DNA of 64,000 nucleotides from Paraburkholderia mimosarum LMG 23256 = NBRC 106338 (GCF_000739815.1 NZ_BBJJ01000021.1:62001-126000), one strand, 5' to 3'. Shown: positions 54,138-62,550, numbered from the stretch's first letter. Notes: generated by a model from the sequence alone, not told the origin. A program made the numbers and translations.

Positions 54138-55859
54138 ATGGTCAAGGAGATCACTTGCGATCTGGTCGTGGTCGGATCTGGGGCAGCGGGCCTCGCCACC
54201 GCAATCACCGCAAAGAAGCGCGGCCTCGATGTCATCGTGCTCGAAAAGGAGCCTGTGTTCGGCGGTACTACCGCGCTGTCGGGCGGGGTCTTGTGGATTC
54301 CGTTGAGCAAATATGGCCGGCAGCAGAACCCGGCGGACACCGTCGAGCGCGTGCGCGAATACATGATGAGCGAGACGGGCAGCAACTACGATGCCGCCTC
54401 GGTCCAGTGCTTTATCGAGAACGGGCCGAAAATGGTCGAGTTCTTCGAGCGGGAGACCGAGATGAAGTTCGTGCCCACGCTCTATCCGGACTATCACCCG
54501 GATGCGCCCGGCGGCGCGGACATCGGCCGCTCGATCCTCGCCGCACCCTACGATATTCGCGGACTGGGCAAGGACATGCGACGCCTCAAGCCGCCGCTCG
54601 AGACGATCACCTTCATGGGGATGATGTTCAATTCCTCCAACGCGGACCTCAAGCACTTCTTCCGCGCAACCAGGTCGATTGTTTCGTTCTGCTATGTGGC
54701 TCGCCGTTTAGCTACGCACATCAAGGAGCTGGCGCTTTACCGCCGGGGGATCAACGTAACGAGCGGCAACGCGCTCGCTGCTAGGCTGGCGAAGTCGGCG
54801 CTGGCGATCGGTATTCCGATCCACACTTCGACACCCGTGAAGCAACTGCTGAGCAAGCAGGGCAAGGTAGTCGGTGTGCTCGCGAGCGCAGCGGACGGTG
54901 AGCTGCGCGTCGCCGCCCGGCACGGCGTCGTGCTGGCTTGCGGCGGCTTCCCTCACGATCTCAGGCGCATTGCGCAGGTCTATCCGCATGTGAAGCGTGG
55001 GGGTGAACATCTCTCGCCCACGCCCGTCGGCAACACGGGCGATGGACTGACCATGGCGGAGAAGGTGGGGGGCGCCGTTCAGCTTGGCTTCCCCGATGCG
55101 TCGGCGTGGATGCCTGTGTCGAAGGTGCCTTTCGGCAAGGGCCGCACGGGCGTGTTCCCGCATTTGCTCGACCGCTACAAGCCCGGCGTGATCGGCGTGC
55201 TGCGCAGCGGTCAGCGCTTCACCAATGAATCGAACTCCTACCACGACGTTGGCTCGGCGCTGATCCGTGCCTGCGAAGGTGAGCGCGAGACGGCGATGTG
55301 GCTGATCTGCGATAAGGTCGCGCTGGGCAAGTATGGCCTGGGCTATGCCAAGCCCGCGCCGATGCCGGTGGGACCGCTGCTGCGCAAAGGCTACCTCGTC
55401 AAGGGCGAGACGATCGGCGAGCTGGCCCGCAATTGCGGCATTACTCCCGAAGCGCTCGAGAAGACGATTCGCACCTACAACGGCGATGCCGTGCGCGGCG
55501 AAGACCCGGCGTTCAATCGCGGTCGCACGTCGTTCAACCGCTATCTCGCCGATCCGGACAACAAGCCCAATCCTTGCGTTGCACCGATTTCGACCGGCCC
55601 CTTCTATGCGGTGAAGGTGGTGATGGGCGATCTGGGCACGTTCGACGGCCTCCGGACCAGCGTCACCGGCGAGGTGCTGCGCGCCGACGGCAGCGAGATC
55701 GAGGGCCTTTACGCGGTTGGCAATGACCGACGCAGCGTGATGGGCGGCAACTATCCGGGCGCCGGTATCACCCATGGTCCCAACATGACGTTCGGCTATG
55801 TCACGGGTAACGCCATTGCCAACAAGGCCACGACCAGCAAAGAGAAGGTGCACGCATGA
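54138..55859 (+). CDS. chcC: FAD-dependent desaturase (ketosteroid-dehydrogenase/fumarate-reductase family)
   Basis: A 573-residue flavoprotein. Dinucleotide motif DLVVVGSGAAGLATAITAKK at the N-terminus, EKEPVFGGTTALSGG, and C-terminal YAVGNDRRSVMGGNYPGAGITHGPNMTFGY, as in 3-ketosteroid delta-1-dehydrogenases. It should introduce double bonds next to the ketone of 4-oxocyclohexanecarboxylate on the way to 4-hydroxybenzoate. ATG 54138 has AGGAG 7 bases upstream; GTG 54132 is too close to it. The gene symbol is by analogy with chc pathways, where I recall two desaturases; only one is found here. Confidence 0.8.
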   Translation: MVKEITCDLVVVGSGAAGLATAITAKKRGLDVIVLEKEPVFGGTTALSGGVLWIPLSKYGRQQNPADTVERVREYMMSETGSNYDAASVQCFIENGPKMVEFFERETEMKFVPTLYPDYHPDAPGGADIGRSILAAPYDIRGLGKDMRRLKPPLETITFMGMMFNSSNADLKHFFRATRSIVSFCYVARRLATHIKELALYRRGINVTSGNALAARLAKSALAIGIPIHTSTPVKQLLSKQGKVVGVLASAADGELRVAARHGVVLACGGFPHDLRRIAQVYPHVKRGGEHLSPTPVGNTGDGLTMAEKVGGAVQLGFPDASAWMPVSKVPFGKGRTGVFPHLLDRYKPGVIGVLRSGQRFTNESNSYHDVGSALIRACEGERETAMWLICDKVALGKYGLGYAKPAPMPVGPLLRKGYLVKGETIGELARNCGITPEALEKTIRTYNGDAVRGEDPAFNRGRTSFNRYLADPDNKPNPCVAPISTGPFYAVKVVMGDLGTFDGLRTSVTGEVLRADGSEIEGLYAVGNDRRSVMGGNYPGAGITHGPNMTFGYVTGNAIANKATTSKEKVHA

Positions 55860-56203
55860 GCCGCAATCCGATGTATCTGGCAAAGCCTCTCGTGGATTTC
55901 CGGATCTACACCATCGCGCTGCGCAAGATGCCCGAGTTCATCGAGGTGTTTGACCGGCTCGCCATGCCGATCCTGCTCGAGACCCTTGGGCACCCGCTCG
56001 GCTTTTGGACAAGCCTGGTGGGGCAGCAGAACCAGTTCACCCACCTGTGGGGGTATGACGATCTTGCGGACTACGAACGACGGTGCCTCGCACGCGATAC
56101 GCATCCGGCTTTCCCCGCCTATCTCAAGGCATCGGGCCATCTGATCACGGCACAGGAGACACGGCTCATTCGTGCCGCCGCGCTGGGTAGCGTCGCAGCG
56201 TAA
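55856..56203 (+). CDS. NIPSNAP-family protein
   Basis: A 115-residue ferredoxin-like-fold protein: VDFRIYTIALRKMPEFIEVFD, LGFWTSLVGQQNQFTHLWGYDDLADYERR. It overlaps the desaturase stop by 4 bases (ATGA), so translation is coupled. NIPSNAP proteins in bacterial catabolic operons have no firm general role; here it might be an isomerase or tautomerase completing aromatisation, or a chaperone for the desaturase. This is inference from position. Confidence 0.82.
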   Translation: MSRNPMYLAKPLVDFRIYTIALRKMPEFIEVFDRLAMPILLETLGHPLGFWTSLVGQQNQFTHLWGYDDLADYERRCLARDTHPAFPAYLKASGHLITAQETRLIRAAALGSVAA

Positions 56204-56204
56204 G

Positions 56205-56250
56205 CCGATACGCCGCTATCACACACCCGCTGCGTTTCTTTTCGCGTATC
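56205..56250. terminator. Long inverted repeat between convergent genes
   Basis: CGATACGC (56205-56212) and GCGTATCG (56243-56250) with a 30-base loop, between the NIPSNAP gene and the second AraC gene. Weak as a terminator because the loop is long; noted because it is a perfect 8-bp repeat in the right place. Confidence 0.35.
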
Positions 56251-56253
56251 GCG

Positions 56254-57159
56254 CTACGACGGACCCAATGCCAGGTCGCGATGTGCAGCGCTCTGGAATT
56301 CGCGGGGCGTCGCGCCTGTCTGCTTGCGGAAGTAGCGGCTGAAATAGGCGCTGTCCTCGAATCCCAGGCTGTGCGCTATCTGCTTGACGGTCATGCCCGA
56401 GTAGACCAGATCGCGCTGCGCTTCGCGAATCAGATGGTCGTTGATCAGCGCAGTGGGTGACGAACCGAGTTCTTCGCGGCAGATGCGCCCGAGTTGCGGC
56501 GGGGTGACATCGAGCGCGGCTGCATAGAACTCGACCGGACGATGCTCCCGGAAGTGCTGGGCAATCAGCTCGCGAAAGCGTCTGATTTGCAGACTGCGCC
56601 GCGCGGCGAGCGCGGCCACCGGCACGTTGGCATCGTCGATAAGCCGTGCCGCCTGTACAAAAAGTGCCATTAACAGCGACATGCCCGCTGCCGCATAACC
56701 GGCCGCGCCGCGGCGAAATTCAGTCTCGAGCAGATGAAAGAGCGGCATCAGCGTCTCGTCGCTGGCTGCTGACCCGCGCACCGGAATGACGGCGGGGCGC
56801 TGGAGAACCGCGACTAGCGACGTTGAAACGGACTTCGCGATGGACTCCAGCGCGCGCTGTGCCGCCGTGACGACAAGGCCATCGATCTCCGGCGAAAACG
56901 CGAAACCGTGCACCACCTGCGCGGGAAGAATCACGAGGCAGGGCGGGTCAAACGGTGTTTTTTCACTCTCGATGACGACGTGACCACGACCGCTGCGGAT
57001 GTAGAGAAACTGCAGCAGCGCGTCGTGACGGTGCGCGGGAATGTTCCAGTCGTTCGGCCGGCTGCGCTCGGGAATCCACTCGAAATTGAATGCGTCATGC
57101 CACGGCGGACGCGCGGCCGACGCTTCTCCGTACAGCTCGTAACTAGGGATTTTCCTCAT
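56254..57159 (-). CDS. AraC-family regulator (PobR-like), chc regulator 2
   Basis: A 301-residue protein. Sensor half with HRHDALLQFLYIRSGRGH and VVHGFAFSPEIDG. DNA-binding half with ALDVTPPQLGRICREELG and MTVKQIAHSLGFEDSAYFSRYFRKQTG. ATG 57159 with GGGAAGG upstream. The longer open frame to 57519 would cover the TGTCC repeats at 57185-57210. Divergent from the AAHS transporter. Sequence is clearly paralogous to the regulators at 52215 and 59383. Confidence 0.85.
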   Translation of the reverse strand: MRKIPSYELYGEASAARPPWHDAFNFEWIPERSRPNDWNIPAHRHDALLQFLYIRSGRGHVVIESEKTPFDPPCLVILPAQVVHGFAFSPEIDGLVVTAAQRALESIAKSVSTSLVAVLQRPAVIPVRGSAASDETLMPLFHLLETEFRRGAAGYAAAGMSLLMALFVQAARLIDDANVPVAALAARRSLQIRRFRELIAQHFREHRPVEFYAAALDVTPPQLGRICREELGSSPTALINDHLIREAQRDLVYSGMTVKQIAHSLGFEDSAYFSRYFRKQTGATPREFQSAAHRDLALGPS

Positions 57160-57184
57160 GTCGCCTTCCCTGAGATGTACAGAT

Positions 57185-57210
57185 TGTCCTGTTTTTCCAC
57201 AGTTTTGTCC
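57185..57210 (+). promoter_or_regulatory. chc regulator site 3 (AraC/transporter intergenic)
   Basis: TGTCC at 57185-57189 and 57206-57210, again exactly 21 bp apart, 26 bases from the regulator start codon. First half-site TGTCCTGTT equals that at 53147. Confidence 0.7.
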
Positions 57211-57523
57211 ATGATCTCCCGGCGCCGTCTGCCTATACTTCAGGCAGGCGGAATCGACGAAGATTTTTCGCTGGAGACACAGGACACGCTTTGGCGTATG
57301 CCCTTCATGGGAGAGATTCGGATGCCTAACAAAACAAGGGAGCCAGTGCAGACTGGCTGAATGTGGCGGGGAAGACGTCGCGCGTGGCGCGCTCACGCTG
57401 CGCGAGCGCTGACACGAACCTCTCACGCCACGGCGCTGCGGCGCGCCGTGGCAGACACCGGCCGTCCCGCACCCGCGGGCACGGCGCCGCAAAAGAACGA
57501 CATTGATCTCAGGAGACATCGCA
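57211..57523. other. Intergenic leader of the AAHS transporter
   Basis: About 310 bases between the chc regulator site 3 and the small coupled ORF. A plus frame is open through part of it, but its Arg/Ala-rich translation does not look coding. No hairpin or further box found. Confidence 0.4.
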
Positions 57524-57601
57524 ATGGAAACGCTCGATCCCGTCGGCCCCGCCGGCGCGTTGCCCCCGCTTGTCCATCACGTTGCTGGAGGGCGGCAATG
57601 A
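57524..57601 (+). CDS. Possible 25-residue coupled leader ORF before the transporter
   Basis: ATG 57524 with AGGAG 8 bases upstream; its TGA overlaps the transporter ATG (ATGA). The peptide is Gly/Pro/Ala/His-rich (METLDPVGPAGALPP...). The overlap suggests translational coupling, or the end of a lost gene. Confidence 0.35.
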   Translation: METLDPVGPAGALPPLVHHVAGGRQ

Positions 57602-58965
57602 AGACCTTCGAACGCGTAGTCGATACCCAGGCCTTCATTGACGGCCAACGCTTCTCCCCATTTCAGTGGATCATTCTCGTGCTGTGCTTTCTCGTGGTCG
57701 CCGCCGACGGCTACGACACGGCAGCCATCGGCTTCATCGCGCCGTCGCTCGTGCAGCAGTGGGGCATTGCGCGTGTCGCGCTCGGTCCGGTGATGAGCGC
57801 GGCGCTGGTCGGGCTCGGCATCGGCGCGGTGCTGGCCGGCCCGCTCGCCGACCGGCTCGGACGCAAGACCGTGCTGGTGCTTTCCGTGGCGTTCTTCGGG
57901 CTGTGGAGTCTTGCGGCGGCATTTGCCGGCACGGTCGAGTCGCTGACCGTGCTGCGCTTCTGCACGGGTCTCGGTCTCGGCGCTGCCATGCCGAACGCCG
58001 TCACGCTGATGTCCGAATATGCGCCGACACGCGTGCGCGCGGTCGTCGTCAATACGATGTTCTGTGGCTTTTCCACCGGCCTCGCGCTCGGCGGATTCGC
58101 CTCTGCATGGTTAATTCCGCATTTTGGCTGGCAAAGCGTGCTGGTCGCGGGCGGTATCGGGCCAATCGTGCTTACGGTTCTGCTGATCCTGCTCTTGCCC
58201 GAGTCCGTTCTGTTCATGGCGGTACGTCAGCGTGCCGGCGCGAAGATCGCACGGATCCTCGGCCGTATTGCACCCGGCACGGCGTTCGATGGCTGCCGCT
58301 TCGTTGCGCCTGAGGGCGGCGTGAGCGCGAAGCGCGAATCGGCGATTCGCGTCGTCCTGTCGCGACAGTACCGCTTCGGGACAATGATGTTGTGGCTCGC
58401 GTACTTCATGGGCCTACTGATCTATTACCTGCTCACCAACTGGCTGCCCACGCTGTTTCGCGACACGGGCTTCTCCGGCGCGCGTGCAGCCATGATGACC
58501 TCACTTTTCCCGCTTGGGGGCGTGCTGGGCAATCTGTGCGTCGGCTGGTTCATGGACCGTCTCAACGCCAATCGCGTGATCGCCGCCACGTATGTGTTAG
58601 CCGCAGTAATGGTTCTGCTGGTAGGGCGCGGTGTCGGCCACCATTTGTGGCTCGGCACGCTCATCTTCTTGACCGGGACATTGGTCACGAGCGCAGTCAC
58701 GTCGATGTCTGCGCTGGCCGCCGCGTTTTATCCGACGCAAGGGCGGGCGACTGGCGTTGCCTGGATGCTCGGCGTGGGGCGCATAGGGGGAGTGGCAGGG
58801 GCACTGGTCGGCGCAGCCCTGATGGGCTTTGGCTGGCAGATCGGTTCCGTGTTCAGCCTGCTTGCCGTGCCGGCGCTGGTGTCCGCGTGCGCGCTGTTCG
58901 TGATGATCGGGCGTGGCGCAGCCGCCTCGCAAACGCGCGCGCAACAAAGCGTGCCGATGCACTAG
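57598..58965 (+). CDS. AAHS-family aromatic/alicyclic acid:H+ symporter (MFS)
   Basis: A 455-residue transporter, 12 helices predicted. First helix contains the DGYD motif required in PcaK/BenK-type carriers (VVAADGYDTAAIGFIAPSL), and the loop 2-3 motif is GPLADRLGRKTVL. ATG 57598 with GGAGGGCGG upstream. Located between chc and pob genes, so it may import cyclohexanecarboxylate or 4-hydroxybenzoate; sequence alone does not choose. A porin remnant lies 13 bases downstream. Confidence 0.87.
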   Translation: MKTFERVVDTQAFIDGQRFSPFQWIILVLCFLVVAADGYDTAAIGFIAPSLVQQWGIARVALGPVMSAALVGLGIGAVLAGPLADRLGRKTVLVLSVAFFGLWSLAAAFAGTVESLTVLRFCTGLGLGAAMPNAVTLMSEYAPTRVRAVVVNTMFCGFSTGLALGGFASAWLIPHFGWQSVLVAGGIGPIVLTVLLILLLPESVLFMAVRQRAGAKIARILGRIAPGTAFDGCRFVAPEGGVSAKRESAIRVVLSRQYRFGTMMLWLAYFMGLLIYYLLTNWLPTLFRDTGFSGARAAMMTSLFPLGGVLGNLCVGWFMDRLNANRVIAATYVLAAVMVLLVGRGVGHHLWLGTLIFLTGTLVTSAVTSMSALAAAFYPTQGRATGVAWMLGVGRIGGVAGALVGAALMGFGWQIGSVFSLLAVPALVSACALFVMIGRGAAASQTRAQQSVPMH

Positions 58966-58978
58966 GCAAGGGTCGGCC

Positions 58979-59244
58979 ACGTCAGCATTCAGTCTCGGCG
59001 CGGCCTACGATTACGCGAAGGGCAACGACGTCCATACACCGGATGGCGCAAGCGTCGGCAATCAGCATTTCAATCGGGTCAGTGTGATGGCCGATTACTT
59101 TCTTTCGAAGCGAACCGACCTCTACGCCGAAGGTCGGGTAAGGCGTCCACCGGTGCGCCTGCAGTGGCTAACATCGGCAATGCCGGCGACTCGTCGAACC
59201 GCCACCAGGCGCTGGTACGCGTCGCGCTTCGTCACAGGTTCTGA
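58979..59244 (+). pseudogene. Second porin C-terminal remnant, frameshifted
   Basis: The plus strand encodes SAFSLGAAYDYAKGND and SVMADYFLSKRTDLYAEG, both typical of the last strands of Gram-negative porins. The frame is then lost near 59135-59150. The porin C-terminus resumes in another frame as ANIGNAGDSSNRHQALVRVALRHRF, stop at 59242. N-terminal two thirds and signal peptide are absent. It parallels the remnant after ophC at 38219. Confidence 0.75.
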
Positions 59245-59382
59245 GCCATCGCTGCACAGACAGGCGGCTCTTGGATCAGGCCAATGACCACGCGCTCACA
59301 AGGGCGTGTGGCCTTGCGCCGGGATGCGCGATCGCGCTGGTCTCTCTGAAGAGCGGCCAGCCCGATACTGGCAACAGGGTTA

Positions 59383-60255
59383 TCATTTTCGCCTGCGAAA
59401 GGCGTTTGGCGTCACGCCAGTGAATCGCTTGAAGAAACGCGTGAAATACGCGGGCTCCGTGAAGCCCAAAAAATCGGATACCTGATTGATATTGAGTGCG
59501 GTGTAGGTGAGACTGCGCTTGGCCTCCAGCAACAATCGCTGGTGGACGAGGGCGAGGGCGCTTTTGCCCGCTATGCGCTGGCAAACCATATTCAAATACA
59601 CTGGCGTCACGCCCAGGCGCTCGGCGTAGCGGCTGATCGGAAAATGTTCGCGGTAGTGTTTTTCGATCAGGCCGGAGAATGCCCTCAGGTAGGCCTGGCC
59701 GCGATCCTGAAGTTCGCCCCTTTCCTCGCCTTGCTGATCCTGGCGACTGACCCATACGACGAGCGCGCTCACGAGCGAGCGGAGCATCAAGTCCCTTGAA
59801 GGCGCGGGAAGGCCGTATTCCTGATTCAACCGGACGCACAGTGTGTTCAGGTAAGGCTGGTCGCTGCCGACCGAATAGCAGCCCGGGTGCTCAAGCACGC
59901 GGCGCGGCGCATCGATTTGCTGCTGAAGCCAGTTCATCAGCGGCGCAGCGACAGTAATCACATATCCGTCGACTTCCGGAGAGAACTGGAAGCCGTGCAC
60001 GCACATCGGCGGGACGACCTGGACCGATGGCCTATCTATCCGTGTCATCTCGCCCTCAATTTCGAGCCGTGCCACGCCTTTCTGGACATACAGGATTTGC
60101 GCGAGGTCCGCGTGCCGGTGTCGCCGGATTTCCCAGTCATGCAAGCTGCTTCGCTCGGGTATCGACTCGCAGTGCAGCAAATCGAGCGTGCTCCAGTCAG
60201 GCCCTTCGCCGTATAACTTGAAGACGGGGATGTCGTGCTGCGCCGGATGCTTCAT
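59383..60255 (-). CDS. pobR: AraC-family regulator PobR
   Basis: A 290-residue activator of pobA. N-terminal sensor with RRHRHADLAQILYVQKG and CVHGFQFSPEVDG. C-terminal AraC domain with ERLGVTPVYLNMVCQRIAG and LNINQVSDFLGFTEPAYFTRFFKRFTG. It is divergent from pobA, the standard pobR-pobA arrangement, with a 10-bp inverted repeat between. Expected inducer: 4-hydroxybenzoate. Confidence 0.88.
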   Translation of the reverse strand: MKHPAQHDIPVFKLYGEGPDWSTLDLLHCESIPERSSLHDWEIRRHRHADLAQILYVQKGVARLEIEGEMTRIDRPSVQVVPPMCVHGFQFSPEVDGYVITVAAPLMNWLQQQIDAPRRVLEHPGCYSVGSDQPYLNTLCVRLNQEYGLPAPSRDLMLRSLVSALVVWVSRQDQQGEERGELQDRGQAYLRAFSGLIEKHYREHFPISRYAERLGVTPVYLNMVCQRIAGKSALALVHQRLLLEAKRSLTYTALNINQVSDFLGFTEPAYFTRFFKRFTGVTPNAFRRRK

Positions 60256-60285
60256 GAGTGTTCGATAGCGGGTTTTTCGGCCCGC

Positions 60286-60308
60286 ATTGGACTTTCTAAA
60301 AGTCCAAT
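60286..60308. promoter_or_regulatory. pobR-pobA intergenic inverted repeat
   Basis: ATTGGACTTT (60286-60295) and AAAGTCCAAT (60299-60308), a perfect 10-bp inverted repeat with a CTA centre, 31 bases from the pobR start. Possible PobR site; unlike the chc sites it is palindromic. Confidence 0.55.
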
Positions 60309-60439
60309 TTTATTCGAAAAAATTGCCTTATCAGCGCGGCGGGTTTCTAGAAAAATACAATTCAACCGCGACGCTGCTAATTGGGGCTCGTAGAGCAAAG
60401 TAGAAGCCGCGGTGCAGACGATTACAGGAGACATCGGTC

Positions 60440-61624
60440 ATGAAGACCAAAGTAGCGATCATCGGCGCCGGGCCGTCCGGCCTGCTTTTGGGACAATTGC
60501 TGCACAAGGCGGGTATCGACAACGTCATTCTTGAACGTCAAAGCGGCGAATACGTGCTCGGCCGAATCCGTGCGGGCGTGCTCGAGCAGGGCATGGTCGA
60601 CCTGATGCGCGAAGCGGGCGTGAGCGAGCGCATGGATGCGGAAGGGTTGGTTCACGACGGCATCGAACTCGTGTTCGGTGGGCGGCGTGACCGGATCGAC
60701 CTGAAGCAGCTCACGGGTGGCTCGTCGGTGCTGGTTTACGGCCAGACAGAAGTGACGCGCGATTTGATGGCGGCACGCGCGGCAAGCGGTGCGACCACGA
60801 TCTACGAAGCGGCCAACGTTCAGTTGCACGACGTGAAGGGCGAAGCGCCCTACGTCACATTCGAAAAGAACGGCGAGACATACCGTCTGGATTGCGATTA
60901 CGTCGCGGGCTGCGATGGCTTCCATGGCGTTTCGCGCAAGACGATCCCAGAGGAAGTGCTCACGCATTACGAGCGCGTCTATCCGTTTGGCTGGCTCGGC
61001 ATGCTGTCCGATACCCCGCCTGTCAACCACGAACTGATTTACGCGCATCACGAGCGCGGATTTGTGCTGTGCAGCCAGCGTTCGACGACACGCAGCCGTT
61101 ACTACCTGCAAGTGCCGTTGACCGAGAAGGTCGAAGACTGGTCCGACGAACGCTTCTGGGAAGAGTTGAAGACACGCCTGCCACAGGACGTGGCTGAGAA
61201 GATCGTCACGGGTCCCTCGCTCGAGAAGAGCATCGCGCCGCTGCGCAGCTATGTAGTTGAGCCGATGCAGTACGGCAAGCTGTTTCTCGTTGGCGACGCG
61301 GCGCACATCGTGCCGCCGACCGGTGCGAAGGGTCTCAATCTCGCTGCGAGCGACGTGAGCACGCTGTATCGGATTCTGAATCGCGTCTACCGCGACGGCC
61401 GCACCGATCTGCTTGAAAAGTACTCGCAGATCGCGCTCCGCCGCGTGTGGAAGGCCGAACGTTTCTCGTGGTTCATGACGAACCTGCTGCACGAGTTCTC
61501 GGAGCGCGACGCCTTCGACAAGCGTATGCAGCGCACCGACTACGACTACTACACGACTTCCGACGCCGGGCTCAAGACGATCGCGGAAAACTATGTGGGC
61601 TTGCCGTACGAACCCGTTGAATGA
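60440..61624 (+). CDS. pobA: 4-hydroxybenzoate 3-monooxygenase PobA
   Basis: A 394-residue single-component flavin hydroxylase that makes protocatechuate from 4-hydroxybenzoate with NADPH and O2. FAD fingerprint VAIIGAGPSGLLLGQLL at residues 5-21, CDGFHG (DG motif) around 160, and the second FAD motif LFLVGDAAHIVPPTGAKGLN about 280-300. Normal length. ATG 60440 follows CAGGAGACATCGGTC. It joins the chc product to the protocatechuate pool. Confidence 0.96.
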   Translation: MKTKVAIIGAGPSGLLLGQLLHKAGIDNVILERQSGEYVLGRIRAGVLEQGMVDLMREAGVSERMDAEGLVHDGIELVFGGRRDRIDLKQLTGGSSVLVYGQTEVTRDLMAARAASGATTIYEAANVQLHDVKGEAPYVTFEKNGETYRLDCDYVAGCDGFHGVSRKTIPEEVLTHYERVYPFGWLGMLSDTPPVNHELIYAHHERGFVLCSQRSTTRSRYYLQVPLTEKVEDWSDERFWEELKTRLPQDVAEKIVTGPSLEKSIAPLRSYVVEPMQYGKLFLVGDAAHIVPPTGAKGLNLAASDVSTLYRILNRVYRDGRTDLLEKYSQIALRRVWKAERFSWFMTNLLHEFSERDAFDKRMQRTDYDYYTTSDAGLKTIAENYVGLPYEPVE

Positions 61625-61959
61625 AGCAACTGTGATGTTCGCTTGATTCGCACTCGCCGGCTTTGCAGATGAATCGCGGGGTGCGCGGCCTGGTATTCCG
61701 AGCTCTCATATTCATCCGCCGGCATCCACGCCTTCTGCGATGCATGTAGGGACCTGTATCAGCCCGCCGCTACGAAACCGGTTGAGCCTTCCGGGCGAGC
61801 CGCCGCACGCGCTGGCAGGACGGGCCCGCTGAAAGCGCGGGCAGTCACGGGCAAGGCCCTCTGATCATCCCATTGGAGATTGGCCGGATGATCGTCGATG
61901 GGCGGGACAGGTCATGCCGGTCAGACGATCTCCGGCCGGCAGCGCAACACGCCCTCGTC
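61625..61959. other. Intergenic, nothing certain
   Basis: Downstream of pobA. GC-rich repeats near 61822-61845 could form a hairpin, without a T tract. No gene supported. Confidence 0.4.
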
Positions 61960-62325
61960 GATGGAATGATCCACGAAGCGGTGGCCGTGCAACTGCGAAC
62001 CTGCCTGCTGCCTTTCGCCGGGCGGCTGTGGGAAGAGGCGCGGCAATCCACGCCACGCGCACCATTTCGCCTGATGTGTTCCCGAAGCTCTGGGCACTCC
62101 CGGAGCCACGCATCGAAGCCGACTTCATTCGTCGACGAGGCGCAGGGCAGCGATGGTGCCATGCTGTCGGTCCTCGGCCGGCAGCGCTGTGCGCAGATCA
62201 TCGACTTGGGCGACCCTTACCAGAAAATCTACGGGCGGCGTGGCGCGATCATTGCGATGGCGCAGATCGACGCGCCCGAATGCGCGCTCACGGAGTCGTT
62301 CCGTTTTGGCGCCACATGTGCCGTG
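61960..62325 (+). pseudogene. UvrD/F-box-like DNA helicase fragment, frameshifted
   Basis: Three consecutive pieces of a superfamily I helicase are spread over two frames. LRTCLLPFAGRLWEEARQ lies near 62000-62045. TRTISPDVFPKLWALPEPRIEADFI lies in another frame, 62060-62135. FVDEAQGSDGAMLSVLGRQ (Walker B DEAQ) then IIDLGDPYQKIYGRRGAI and ALTESFRFG return to the first frame, to about 62325. Walker A and the C-terminal half are missing. A decayed remnant. Confidence 0.75.
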
Positions 62326-62550
62326 GCCTGCAGATGCCAGAATTGTGATGAAATAATCTGCGTGCCCTTTGTCGCGCACATTTTGCACAGCGGCAATCGG
62401 TCGTCACCGGTCGGTGCAGCCATCCGTGCCTTAGGTGCAGGCGATGGTGATGGTTGATCGGACGGACTACACTGACGAGCGGGAGCCCTTCATGGGCTGC
62501 AGAGGAACGGCGCTTCGACGCCGGCTTGACGACCTGACGACGGCTTGCTC
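62326..62550. other. Intergenic leader of the cyclase gene
   Basis: No gene or clear promoter found; a short Arg/Cys-rich frame continues from the helicase remnant. Confidence 0.35.
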
